From an uncultured Bacilli bacterium (GTDB lineage Bacteria; Bacillota_I; Bacilli_A; RF39; UBA660), in the NCBI GenBank assembly GCA_947628245.1, contig CANQZH010000089.1:1-5044 (forward strand): 5,044 nt of DNA, written 5' to 3'. Below, one piece after another: positions 1-5,044 of the stretch (positions within the stretch are counted from its first letter, which is position 1; each line of letters opens with the position of its first letter). The position numbers and the translations under genes were made by a program. The notes under the pieces are model-generated. The model was not told where the DNA came from. It made no database searches and saw nothing but the letters and a program-made list of their open reading frames with translations.

Positions 1-605
1 ATAACTGGAATATTAACATTTTCTTTAACTTCTTTAATAATTTGCCAATTAGCTTTACCACTATAACCTTGACTTCTAGTTCGAGCGTGAATACATATAG
101 CACTAGCCCCAGCTTCTTCAATTTTTTTAGCAACTAAAACAGCATTAATAGAATTTTCATCCCAACCACTTCTTATTTTAACTGTAACAGGAACTTTAAC
201 AGCTTTAACAACCCTTTTAACAATCTCATATATCTTATCAGGATTTTTTAATAAAGCACTTCCTGCTTGAGCTCCAATTGCCACTTTAGGAACTGGACAC
301 CCCATATTAATATCAATAATATCAGGATGCATTACCTTTTCTACAATTTTAGCAGCTTCGACAAAAGAATCAACATCGCTACCAAATATTTGCTGAGCAA
401 TTGGTCTTTCTTCATCATCCATTTTTAAAAGTCTTAACGTTTTCTCATTTTGATAAACTAAAGCTTTATCACTAACCATCTCAGCATATATTAAACCAGC
501 ACCCATCTTTTTAATAATCTTTCTAAAACTAGTATTAGAATAACCTGCCATAGGCGCTAAAACAAGTTGATTTTTAATTGTAATATTTCCAATTTTCCAT
601 TCCAT
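1..605 (-). CDS. dus: tRNA-dihydrouridine synthase (Dus), C-terminal part beyond window
   Basis: Flavoenzyme that reduces specific uridines in tRNA to 5,6-dihydrouridine using FMN and NAD(P)H, in the cytoplasm. The 201 visible residues cover most of the TIM-barrel catalytic domain; the family is usually about 320 aa, so the C-terminal helical tRNA-binding domain lies off the left edge. Seen in order: FMN-site LAPMAG (16-21), AEMVSD (41-46), QQIFGSD (71-77), DINMGCP with catalytic Cys103, AGSALLKNP (114-122), VKIRSGWD with flavin-contacting Lys143, and IHARTR with His173. The ATG at 603-605 gives MEWKIGN and lies 4 bp after the pduL stop. The nearest SD-like AGG (616-618) is weak and 10 nt away, so translation is probably coupled to pduL. 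The Dus assignment is secure; which tRNA positions it modifies cannot be told. Confidence 0.95.
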   Translation of the reverse strand, partial: MEWKIGNITIKNQLVLAPMAGYSNTSFRKIIKKMGAGLIYAEMVSDKALVYQNEKTLRLLKMDDEERPIAQQIFGSDVDSFVEAAKIVEKVMHPDIIDINMGCPVPKVAIGAQAGSALLKNPDKIYEIVKRVVKAVKVPVTVKIRSGWDENSINAVLVAKKIEEAGASAICIHARTRSQGYSGKANWQIIKEVKENVNIPV

Positions 606-609
606 ATAA

Positions 610-1167
610 TTAATACCTAATTTCTACTTCATCACCATTTGATAATAAAAAGGCATTAGCTTCATCACGATCAATATGTAAATCCATAACACCATTATCT
701 TTCACCTTAACAAATGCTTTAATAATACCAGATCTTTTCCCATTTATTACAACATCAACAATTTGATTATCAACTAAATTTAATTTTTTAGCTTCAGTAG
801 GATTCAAATGTAAATGAGCCTGGGCAAGAATACAACAACTATCAAGCAAAACTTCTTTACCATTAGCACATACTATAACACTTTCACTATTACTTAAATC
901 ACCACTTTTTCTAACAGGAGGATTTAATCCCAAAACATAAGCATCACTATAAGCTAACTCAATTTGATTATAAGAACGACAAGGACCCATAACTCTAATA
1001 TGTGAAATCTCTCCCTTATCAGTTTTTAAACTAACATAATCAGTAGAAGCAAATTCATTATTTTGACTTATTGAAAAATCTTTAACCATTTCTTTATCAA
1101 ACAATTTTTCATAAACTTCTTTAGTTAAATGCACGTGTCTATTACTAATACTTACTTTAATCTTCAC
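610..1167 (-). CDS. pduL: PduL-type phosphate acetyl/propanoyltransferase
   Basis: Zn-dependent phosphotransacylase that swaps acyl groups between CoA and phosphate (acetyl-CoA to acetyl-phosphate, or the propionyl equivalents); it is unrelated to Pta. The 185 residues carry both PduL repeats: NRHVHL with metal ligands His11 and His13, GPCRSYNQIEL with conserved Arg64 and Glu70, VRKSGD (85-90), AHLHLNPTEA with His118 and His120, and DLHIDRDEANA with His164. The usual RHIHM of the second motif has Ala117 in place of Arg. The N-terminus begins directly at the first domain with no encapsulation peptide, and no microcompartment genes are near, so a cytosolic role in acetate/ATP metabolism is inferred. 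The GTG start (1165-1167) is chosen because AGGTGA sits 6 nt upstream (1174-1179). The dus gene follows after 4 bp. Acetyl versus propionyl preference is not visible. Confidence 0.9.
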   Translation of the reverse strand: MKIKVSISNRHVHLTKEVYEKLFDKEMVKDFSISQNNEFASTDYVSLKTDKGEISHIRVMGPCRSYNQIELAYSDAYVLGLNPPVRKSGDLSNSESVIVCANGKEVLLDSCCILAQAHLHLNPTEAKKLNLVDNQIVDVVINGKRSGIIKAFVKVKDNGVMDLHIDRDEANAFLLSNGDEVEIRY

Positions 1168-1194
1168 AAATAATCACCTATCAAAAGTATACAA

Positions 1195-1228
1195 TAAAAA
1201 GAAAAAATACGCATCTAAAAATGCATAT
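1195..1228 (-). terminator. Rho-independent terminator after the COG2426 gene
   Basis: On the minus strand an 8-bp stem (1221-1228 with 1207-1214, one G-U pair) closes a 6-nt loop. It is followed at once by a T-rich run interrupted by a single C. It lies 17 bp after the stop at 1245 and separates the membrane-protein gene from the pduL-dus operon. Confidence 0.82.
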
Positions 1229-1244
1229 GAACCTTCTCTTTACA

Positions 1245-1760
1245 TTAACTAATTAAATTTCCTAATATACCATAAGAAATAATAAGCATTATAATACCAG
1301 CTAATATAACTCCTCCAATAGCTGCTAATAAAGATTTTTTCTTATCTAAATTTAATAAAGCTGCAATCAAACAACCAGTCCAAGCTCCTGTTCCTGGTAA
1401 AGGTACACCTACAAATAAAAATAAACCTATATATTTTAAATTTTCTATTTGTTCTTTTTTACTCTTTGCCTTATTTTCTAACTTTAAAACTAAACTACCT
1501 AATCCTTTATGTTTTTTTAATCGATCAAATAAAGGAGTTATAAACCATAAGATAAAAGGTATAGGTATAATATTTCCTAAAAAACAAATTCCAAAACTTT
1601 GCCACATTGGTAAATTAAGTAGAGAAGACGCTATTAAACCTCCTCTTAATTCTAAAATTGGTAACATTGAAATAACAAAAATAATAAGATATTTTCCCAT
1701 CATTGTTCCAGCCCAAGCTCCAAAAACTTTTACCATAAATTTTGCTATCTTTTCAGTCAT
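1245..1760 (-). CDS. COG2426 'small multidrug export' family membrane protein (DedA-like)
   Basis: Integral membrane protein of 171 aa, matching the PF06695/COG2426 pattern. Hydrophobic stretches lie at roughly 23-50, 55-77, 108-136 and 144-168, separated by a basic, charged cytoplasmic segment (79-109). Two family signatures are visible: ELRGG (37-41) and PLPGTGAWTG (120-129), both in re-entrant-loop-like positions as in the DedA superfamily. The family name implies small-molecule export, but the substrate and transport activity are poorly established. An ATG eight codons earlier (1784) is in frame, but the SD GGAGG at 1767-1771 sits 6 nt before the ATG at 1758-1760, so the shorter form is preferred. 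A terminator follows. Upstream lie the kinase gene, a repeat cluster and another hairpin, so it may be expressed by read-through or a weak promoter. Confidence 0.85.
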   Translation of the reverse strand: MTEKIAKFMVKVFGAWAGTMMGKYLIIFVISMLPILELRGGLIASSLLNLPMWQSFGICFLGNIIPIPFILWFITPLFDRLKKHKGLGSLVLKLENKAKSKKEQIENLKYIGLFLFVGVPLPGTGAWTGCLIAALLNLDKKKSLLAAIGGVILAGIIMLIISYGILGNLIS

Positions 1761-1766
1761 AATAAA

Positions 1767-1771
1767 CCTCC
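1767..1771 (-). promoter_or_regulatory. SD site fixing the COG2426 gene start
   Basis: GGAGG on the minus strand, 6 nt before ATG 1758-1760. It lies inside the reading frame that would begin at 1784, and so argues that the true start is the later ATG. Confidence 0.8.
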
Positions 1772-1800
1772 AACCAACAAACATTTTATCAAAAACCCAA

Positions 1801-1827
1801 ATAAAAGAAAAGAAGATTTTATCTTCT
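1801..1827 (-). terminator. Hairpin terminator between kinase and COG2426 genes
   Basis: Minus-strand AGAAGAT (1821-1827) pairs perfectly with ATCTTCT (1811-1817) around a 3-nt loop, followed by TTTCTTTTAT and more T residues. The stem is AT-rich, so it may leak. It would end the regulator-kinase transcript or a short RNA started from the promoter near 1909, and may attenuate read-through into the COG2426 gene, whose SD is only about 30 nt further on. Confidence 0.6.
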
Positions 1828-1887
1828 TTCCGTAAAGTGTGAGTTTGAGTTTATATGTTTTTTTATCTTTTCAAATTTTCTAATCAA
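1819..1887 (-). CDS. Possible 22-residue basic peptide ORF
   Basis: A TTG codon at 1885-1887 is preceded by AAAGGA (1893-1898) with a 5-nt gap. It opens 22 codons beginning MIRKFEKIKK and ending SHFTERR, then TAA inside the hairpin terminator. The peptide is strongly basic with no membrane segment or known motif. It lies directly downstream of the 11-bp repeat cluster and -10-like box, so it would be the only ORF on a transcript of about 100 nt. The SD spacing and position favour translation; the short length, TTG start and AT-rich sequence leave chance as a real alternative. The same transcript could instead be a noncoding RNA or leader. I do not recognise it. Confidence 0.3.
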   Translation of the reverse strand: MIRKFEKIKKHINSNSHFTERR

Positions 1888-1908
1888 TCACTTCCTTTCA
1901 TTGTTTAA

Positions 1909-1962
1909 ATAATACCATTCTATTATGAAATATATGTGAAAGTTATGTGATATCAATGTAAA
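1909..1962 (-). promoter_or_regulatory. Pho-box-like direct-repeat promoter at kinase 3' end
   Basis: Reading the minus strand, four hexamers occur at exact 11-bp steps: TTTACA (1957-1962), ATCACA (1946-1951), TTCACA (1935-1940) and TTCATA (1924-1929). Two match the PhoP-type consensus TTHACA fully and two miss by one base. After 9 bp comes TATTAT (1909-1914), a fair -10 box, and no separate -35 is evident. Established: OmpR/PhoB-family regulators bind such 11-bp direct repeats, often in place of the -35. Inferred: the regulator encoded just upstream binds here and drives the short transcript ending at 1801-1827. The first two boxes overlap the kinase's last codons. Confidence 0.5.
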
Positions 1963-3331
1963 AGTAAAAATTAGACCCTTTACCTTTCTTTGATTTAACA
2001 CCATATTCAAACTGATGTTTTTCTAATATTGATTTAACAATTGATAATCCTAAACCAGTTCCCACAACATTTCTTTGATGATTTTTGTCATTTTTATAAT
2101 ATTTATTCCAAATTAAAGATAACTCTTCTTCACTTATTCCTTTACCACTATCAATTACTTCTAATAAATATTTTTTATCTTTAATTTTTAAATTTACTTT
2201 AACAGCTTTATCTTTACCTGTATGATTAATTGCATTATTAACTAAATTATAAATTACTTGATTTAATTTATTTTTATCAGCTTTTATAATAGCTTCTTTA
2301 GGTAAATCTAAGATAAAAGAATAATTTTCAGTTTCTTTAATAATTTCATACCTTTTAATTATTTCTTTAATTTCTTTAACTAAATCATATTCTTCATAAT
2401 TCAAATTTTTAACATCAGCTTCAAGCTTAGATAAATCTAAAATATCATTAACTAATATATTTAAACGATCAGTTTCATTCATAATTATATTACAATTATT
2501 AATTCTTTTTTCATCATCAGCATAAGTTATATCTCTAACCATTTCAGCATAAGCTTTAATCATCGTTAAAGGTGTTTTTAAATCGTGTGAAACATTAGCC
2601 ATTAAATCTCTTCTTAATTCATCAGTCTTTAACAGTTCTTCTTGACTATTCTTTAAAACATTAGCTAAATCATCTATTTCAATTATATTAGAATTATTAT
2701 AAGTTTGATTATAATCTCCTTTTCCTAAATTTCTAGCTTTATTTGTTATATCTAAGATAGGATTAGTTAATTTTTTAGAAATAAAATAAGCAATAAAACA
2801 AGCAATTAAAATAGCTAAAAAAGCAATAATAGATAATTGTCCTTGTAAAACTTTAGAAGCTTCACTTAAATCTTTTAAAGGACTATACAAATAAATACTA
2901 CCTAAATTAGTCTTTATTCCATATAAATAAGCATAAGCTTGATATTGTAAACTTTTAATTCGATAAGTAGCAGTTGTATCATTAGATTTTAAAAATTCAT
3001 TTTGTAATCTTAATATTTCACTATTATTAGAACTAAGTTCACAACCAACCATTAAAGTATTATAACTAGAAACATTTCCATTATTCCATCTAACTTCCAT
3101 ACATACTTCATTTTTATATGCTAAATCCTCTAATTGATTATTTAATGAACCTTCTTTAATGTCTAATATCTTCTTAGCAATATTATCCATATTTTTTACT
3201 TGATAAGATTCATAAGAATATCGATAATAAACAACTGTCGATAACCAAACAATTAAAATAACTACAATACTAAATAAAATTAACCACATTAAAGTAAAAC
3301 TTTTTATCCTAATTCTCTTTTTGATATTCAA
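1943..3331 (-). CDS. Membrane sensor histidine kinase (HAMP-HisKA-HATPase)
   Basis: Sensor kinase of a two-component system, 462 aa. TM1 is about 13-36; an extracytoplasmic sensor domain (about 37-165) holds two cysteines, Cys77 and Cys97; TM2 is about 166-185; HAMP about 186-238. The dimerisation/phosphoacceptor motif NVSHDLKTPL has His249. The ATPase domain shows the N box (NKLNQVIYNLVNNAINH, 354-370), the G1 box DSGKGI (394-399), a degenerate F box IWNKYYK (407-413) and the G2 box GTGLGLS (424-430), so an active kinase is expected. No PAS domain is visible between HAMP and HisKA, unlike typical Bacillus PhoR. The start is TTG at 3329-3331, the first usual start codon after an in-frame TAG at 3341-3343, with a modest TAGG SD 8 nt upstream. 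It overlaps the regulator gene by 23 bp, implying translational coupling. The signal sensed is unknown. Confidence 0.93.
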   Translation of the reverse strand: MNIKKRIRIKSFTLMWLILFSIVVILIVWLSTVVYYRYSYESYQVKNMDNIAKKILDIKEGSLNNQLEDLAYKNEVCMEVRWNNGNVSSYNTLMVGCELSSNNSEILRLQNEFLKSNDTTATYRIKSLQYQAYAYLYGIKTNLGSIYLYSPLKDLSEASKVLQGQLSIIAFLAILIACFIAYFISKKLTNPILDITNKARNLGKGDYNQTYNNSNIIEIDDLANVLKNSQEELLKTDELRRDLMANVSHDLKTPLTMIKAYAEMVRDITYADDEKRINNCNIIMNETDRLNILVNDILDLSKLEADVKNLNYEEYDLVKEIKEIIKRYEIIKETENYSFILDLPKEAIIKADKNKLNQVIYNLVNNAINHTGKDKAVKVNLKIKDKKYLLEVIDSGKGISEEELSLIWNKYYKNDKNHQRNVVGTGLGLSIVKSILEKHQFEYGVKSKKGKGSNFYFYIDIT

Positions 3332-3977
3332 ACTTATAACCTACTTTCCTAATCGTTTTAATATAATCACCATAAATTCCTAAATGTTGTCTTAAAGTTT
3401 TAATATGGGTATCAATAGTTCGATCATCACCATAAAAATCATAACCCCAAACATTATTAATTAACTGTTCTCTAGTTAAAGCAATATTTTGATTAGTTAC
3501 AAAATATTTAAGTAAATCATATTCTTTAGGTGTTAAAATAATTGGTTTATTATCAATCTTTACCTCATGAGCAACATCATCAATAACTAATTTATCTATA
3601 ATATAAATATCATTTTTAGTATTATATCTTTTACATATAGCTTTAATTCTTGCTACTACTTCTTTAGGACTAAAAGGTTTAGTTACATAATCATCTACGC
3701 CAATTTCAAATCCTAATAACTTATCAATTTCTTCACTTCTAGCCGATAAAAGTAAAACTGGAACTTTTTTAATTTTTTTAATTTCTTTAATAGCTTGATA
3801 TCCATCCATTTTAGGCATCATTATATCCATAATAATAAAATCAATATCAACTTTACTAACAATATCAATAGCTTCTAATCCATTACTAGCCTCATATACT
3901 TGATAATTTTCTAAAAGTAAATATTCTTTTAAAACTTGTCTAATTAATTCTTCATCATCAACAACTAAAACTTTCAT
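3309..3977 (-). CDS. OmpR/PhoB-family response regulator
   Basis: DNA-binding partner of the overlapping histidine kinase, 222 aa, the usual length for the family. The receiver domain (about 1-117) has the acidic pair Asp7/Asp8, phosphoacceptor Asp51 in DIMMPKMDG, switch Ser78, aromatic Tyr97 and conserved Lys100 in DDYVTKPF. The winged-helix output domain (about 125-218) shows LTPKEYDLLKYF (148-159), the recognition-helix region DDRTIDTHIKTLRQHLG (184-200) and the wing sequence RKVGYKF (210-216). The ATG at 3975-3977 is the only start after an in-frame TGA at 3987-3989; its SD is poor. The TAG stop lies inside the kinase gene. Promoter-like sequence with a half-matching repeat lies at 4002-4031, suggesting autoregulation. 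It resembles PhoP/VanR/KdpE-type regulators; the exact subfamily and regulon cannot be assigned. Confidence 0.95.
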   Translation of the reverse strand: MKVLVVDDEELIRQVLKEYLLLENYQVYEASNGLEAIDIVSKVDIDFIIMDIMMPKMDGYQAIKEIKKIKKVPVLLLSARSEEIDKLLGFEIGVDDYVTKPFSPKEVVARIKAICKRYNTKNDIYIIDKLVIDDVAHEVKIDNKPIILTPKEYDLLKYFVTNQNIALTREQLINNVWGYDFYGDDRTIDTHIKTLRQHLGIYGDYIKTIRKVGYKFEYQKEN

Positions 3978-4001
3978 CTTATCAACTCATTTCGTAACTA
4001 T

Positions 4002-4031
4002 ATTATAACAAAAATGTGATAAACAAATGAA
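4002..4031 (-). promoter_or_regulatory. Putative promoter of the regulator-kinase operon with repeat pair
   Basis: A perfect TATAAT -10 box (4002-4007) lies 24 bp before the regulator ATG. Upstream are TTCATT (4026-4031) and ATCACA (4015-4020), again offset by exactly 11 bp; ATCACA is identical to one box in the 1924-1962 cluster. No good sigma-A -35 is present (TTCATT at 18-bp spacing is the closest). Autoregulation is inferred; with only two imperfect repeats the operator claim is weaker than the -10 claim. Confidence 0.45.
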
Positions 4032-4034
4032 TTT

Positions 4035-4517
4035 TTAAATAATTCTATTAGAAATAGTTATAACTTTATCAATTAAATCTTGATAATTTACTTTTTCATT
4101 TTCATAATAAACGGCTAAACAATACAAAAATTTTTCATAAATTTCTTCATTAAGATATTTCTTTAAAGTTGGTACATTCAAATCTTTTTCATAACATAAA
4201 TCCATATAAAACTCACGCTTTTCTTCATTAAAAATATCTAAGAGAATTTTAGTTATATCCCAATTAAGACTTTTTAAAGTCTCAGGTAACCCCTCAGGAT
4301 ATAATAAAAACAATTTAGTAATATGTCTTAAATTATCTAAATTATAAAAATCATTATATTTCTTCATTAGATAATCAGATAATTGTTTTAATAAATCTTC
4401 TTCAATATTTTGTAAAAATACTTCTCTTTCATACCAATCTTTAAATTCCGGAACTTCATCTAAAAACATATGAGTTTTGATAAAAAGTTCAATATCTTCC
4501 AAAATATTTTCATCCAA
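4035..4517 (-). CDS. Small protein resembling stand-alone DUF1016/YhcG N-terminal domain
   Basis: A 160-aa charged, helical, cytoplasmic protein with no signal peptide or membrane segment. Residues about 36-132 follow the layout of the DUF1016 N-terminal domain: LLKQLSDYLMKKY (42-54), NLRHITKLFLLYP (62-74), SLNWDITKIL with the typical L-x-W (83-91), EEKREFYMDLC (98-108) and NVPTLKKYLNEEIYEKF (114-130), comparable to the family's 'LSWSHY..LL..KD...R.FY....NNWSVREL.RQI...LYERL' arrangement. Full YhcG-type proteins are about 350 aa and carry a C-terminal PD-(D/E)XK nuclease, which is absent here; the stop is a clean TAA. The TTG start (4515-4517) is supported by GAAAGGAGG 7 nt upstream. Neighbours are an Rpn nuclease gene upstream and the two-component operon 57 bp downstream. 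The similarity is from memory of the motif layout; function is unknown. Confidence 0.6.
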   Translation of the reverse strand: MDENILEDIELFIKTHMFLDEVPEFKDWYEREVFLQNIEEDLLKQLSDYLMKKYNDFYNLDNLRHITKLFLLYPEGLPETLKSLNWDITKILLDIFNEEKREFYMDLCYEKDLNVPTLKKYLNEEIYEKFLYCLAVYYENEKVNYQDLIDKVITISNRII

Positions 4518-4524
4518 AAATTTT

Positions 4525-4533
4525 CCTCCTTTC
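4525..4533 (-). promoter_or_regulatory. Strong SD site supporting a TTG start
   Basis: GAAAGGAGG on the minus strand, 7 nt before TTG 4515-4517. This near-perfect anti-SD match decides that the 160-aa gene begins at TTG; the first internal methionine, residue 17, has no comparable site. Confidence 0.85.
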
Positions 4534-4575
4534 TACCTATATATTCCCAAAAAAATTGTCATTTCCTTTTTTTTC

Positions 4576-4608
4576 AAAAAATAAGAAGAAAACATTTAAG
4601 CTTTCTTC
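4576..4608 (-). terminator. Weak hairpin terminator at the end of rpn
   Basis: Minus-strand GAAGAAA (4602-4608) pairs with TTTCTTC (4585-4591) around a 10-nt loop that contains the rpn stop codon, followed by TTATTTTTT. The stem is AT-rich and short, so termination is probably partial. Confidence 0.4.
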
Positions 4609-5044
4609 AAATTTTTTTGTAAATTATGAATTTCATCTAAAGGTAATTCCGTAATTTTGCATACCATTTCAGGTTGAAATTTTTCTAATAACATTTTTTT
4701 AGCAGTTTTTATTTGATTAGATTTGATTCCTGCTTTCATTCCAGCTTTTTTACCAGCTTTCATTCCTGCTTTTTCACCCTCATAATGATATTCTCTTTTT
4801 AGCCATAAATCTCTATCAAACAACCTTTTTGTTTCTTCGTCGTTTAGGAACTCATCTAGTTCTTTACTGATTGTCATTAAAACATCATCTCCTTTCGCAA
4901 TCATCTTTACTTCTTCTAAACTTTCGGCATTAAACATTTTATAATATTTAATCATCCTATCACTTGTACCCACATTATAGTTTTTTTCTTTTATCTTGTC
5001 AAGTACTACAACATAGATAAGTAAATCTTCACCAAACATTTTTG
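4596..5044 (-). CDS. Rpn-family PD-(D/E)XK nuclease/putative transposase, C-terminal part
   Basis: C-terminal portion of an Rpn (recombination-promoting nuclease) protein, usually about 280-320 aa. The frame stays open to the right edge, so the catalytic PD-(D/E)XK domain lies outside. The first visible methionine (5037-5039, taken as residue 1 here) is probably internal. Visible family features are YYKMFNAESLEEVKMIAKGD (32-51), a DEETKRLFD segment (67-75), a basic low-complexity run of four KAG-x units (90-105), and the closing helical stretch KTAKKMLLEKF..EMVCKITELPLDEI (111-137), which matches the usual 'iAk.mL..g...e.I..iTgLs.eeI' tail. A strong SD and in-frame ATG lie inside it (4875-4895). 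A weak terminator overlaps the stop. Established: Rpn proteins are DNA endonucleases linked to RecA-independent recombination and phage defence. The family call is fairly secure; activity cannot be judged without the N-terminus. Confidence 0.75.
   Translation of the reverse strand, partial: KMFGEDLLIYVVVLDKIKEKNYNVGTSDRMIKYYKMFNAESLEEVKMIAKGDDVLMTISKELDEFLNDEETKRLFDRDLWLKREYHYEGEKAGMKAGKKAGMKAGIKSNQIKTAKKMLLEKFQPEMVCKITELPLDEIHNLQKNLKKA
4729..4776 (-). repeat. Four tandem 12-bp units in the rpn coding region
   Basis: Four imperfect 12-bp units (4729-4740, 4741-4752, 4753-4764, 4765-4776) encode KAGM, KAGK, KAGM and KAGI. The length keeps the frame, so copy number can change by slippage without frameshift. 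Rpn-family proteins often carry (K/E)G-rich repeats at this place. Confidence 0.85.
4875..4895 (-). promoter_or_regulatory. Internal SD and ATG inside rpn (possible short C-terminal product)
   Basis: AAAGGAGATGAT (4884-4895) closely matches the anti-SD complement, and an in-frame ATG lies at 4875-4877, 11 nt after GGAG. Starting there gives a 93-residue product beginning MTISKELDEF, containing the KAG repeat and the C-terminal helices but no catalytic domain. Short in-frame products from internal starts are known for E. coli rpn genes, where they inhibit the full-length nuclease. The spacing is slightly long and the SD also encodes KGDD, so chance is possible. Confidence 0.4.

Noticed and set aside
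1001..1020. Further TTCACA hexamers inside pduL and the kinase gene as operator sites
   Set aside because: They occur singly without an 11-bp partner, as expected by chance in AT-rich coding sequence.
1186..1191. TATACT as a -10 box for pduL
   Set aside because: Transcription would begin about at the SD, leaving no leader, and no -35 is found at suitable spacing because the region is the terminator T-tract.
1783..1790. GATAAAAT as a -10 box for the COG2426 gene
   Set aside because: No plausible -35 at 16-18 bp and the sequence is generic AT-rich; read-through of the upstream hairpin is just as likely.
4031..4048. Inverted repeat GAATT...AATTC after the DUF1016-like gene as a terminator
   Set aside because: Only a 5-bp all-but-one AT stem overlapping the stop codon, and it is followed by mixed sequence without a clear T-run.
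4537..4545. TATATA-like -10 box upstream of the DUF1016-like gene
   Set aside because: The nearest TTGAAA and TGACAA candidates are at wrong spacing (about 28 and 12 bp).
1..5044. CRISPR array, tRNA/rRNA genes, insertion-sequence ends or plus-strand genes
   Set aside because: No spaced repeats, structured RNA gene or terminal inverted repeats were seen, and the plus strand has no long convincing reading frame; the only tandem repeat is coding.

Overview
The window is a very AT-rich stretch in which every gene reads on the minus strand. The standard code fits: tryptophan is TGG in the genes read here and the visible stops are TAA or TAG. Starts include GTG and TTG behind good Shine-Dalgarno (SD) sites. 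Together with a PduL-type phosphotransacetylase and an Rpn-type nuclease, this suggests a low-GC Firmicute, probably a gut Bacilli, Erysipelotrichales or RF39-like lineage. The taxonomic placement is inference.

In transcription order, from the right edge to the left edge: (1) the C-terminal half of an Rpn-family (PD-(D/E)XK) nuclease gene, with a 12-bp coding repeat and a strong internal SD/ATG, then a weak terminator; (2) a small protein resembling the N-terminal domain of DUF1016/YhcG nucleases, with a TTG start; (3) an OmpR-family response regulator whose 3' end overlaps the histidine kinase gene by 23 bp; (4) a 158-bp gap with four TTHACA-like hexamers at exact 11-bp steps (partly inside the kinase 3' end), a -10-like box, a possible 22-codon ORF and a hairpin terminator; (5) a COG2426 'small multidrug export' membrane protein (DedA-like), closed by a strong terminator; (6) a pduL-like phosphate acyltransferase gene followed after 4 bp by (7) a tRNA-dihydrouridine synthase gene cut by the left edge.

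The clearest working unit is the two-component pair. A membrane kinase with a sensor domain of about 130 residues phosphorylates a DNA-binding regulator. Direct repeats with helical spacing lie downstream of the kinase, and a weaker pair lies in the regulator's own promoter region. The regulator may therefore control itself and a short transcript, possibly also the membrane-protein gene. pduL and dus look like a housekeeping operon: acetyl-CoA/acetyl-phosphate interconversion and tRNA modification. The Rpn and DUF1016-like genes are the accessory part. A complete undescribed system is not evident. The best leads are the possible gene-within-gene in rpn and the Pho-box-like repeats. No gap between genes exceeds 160 bases.
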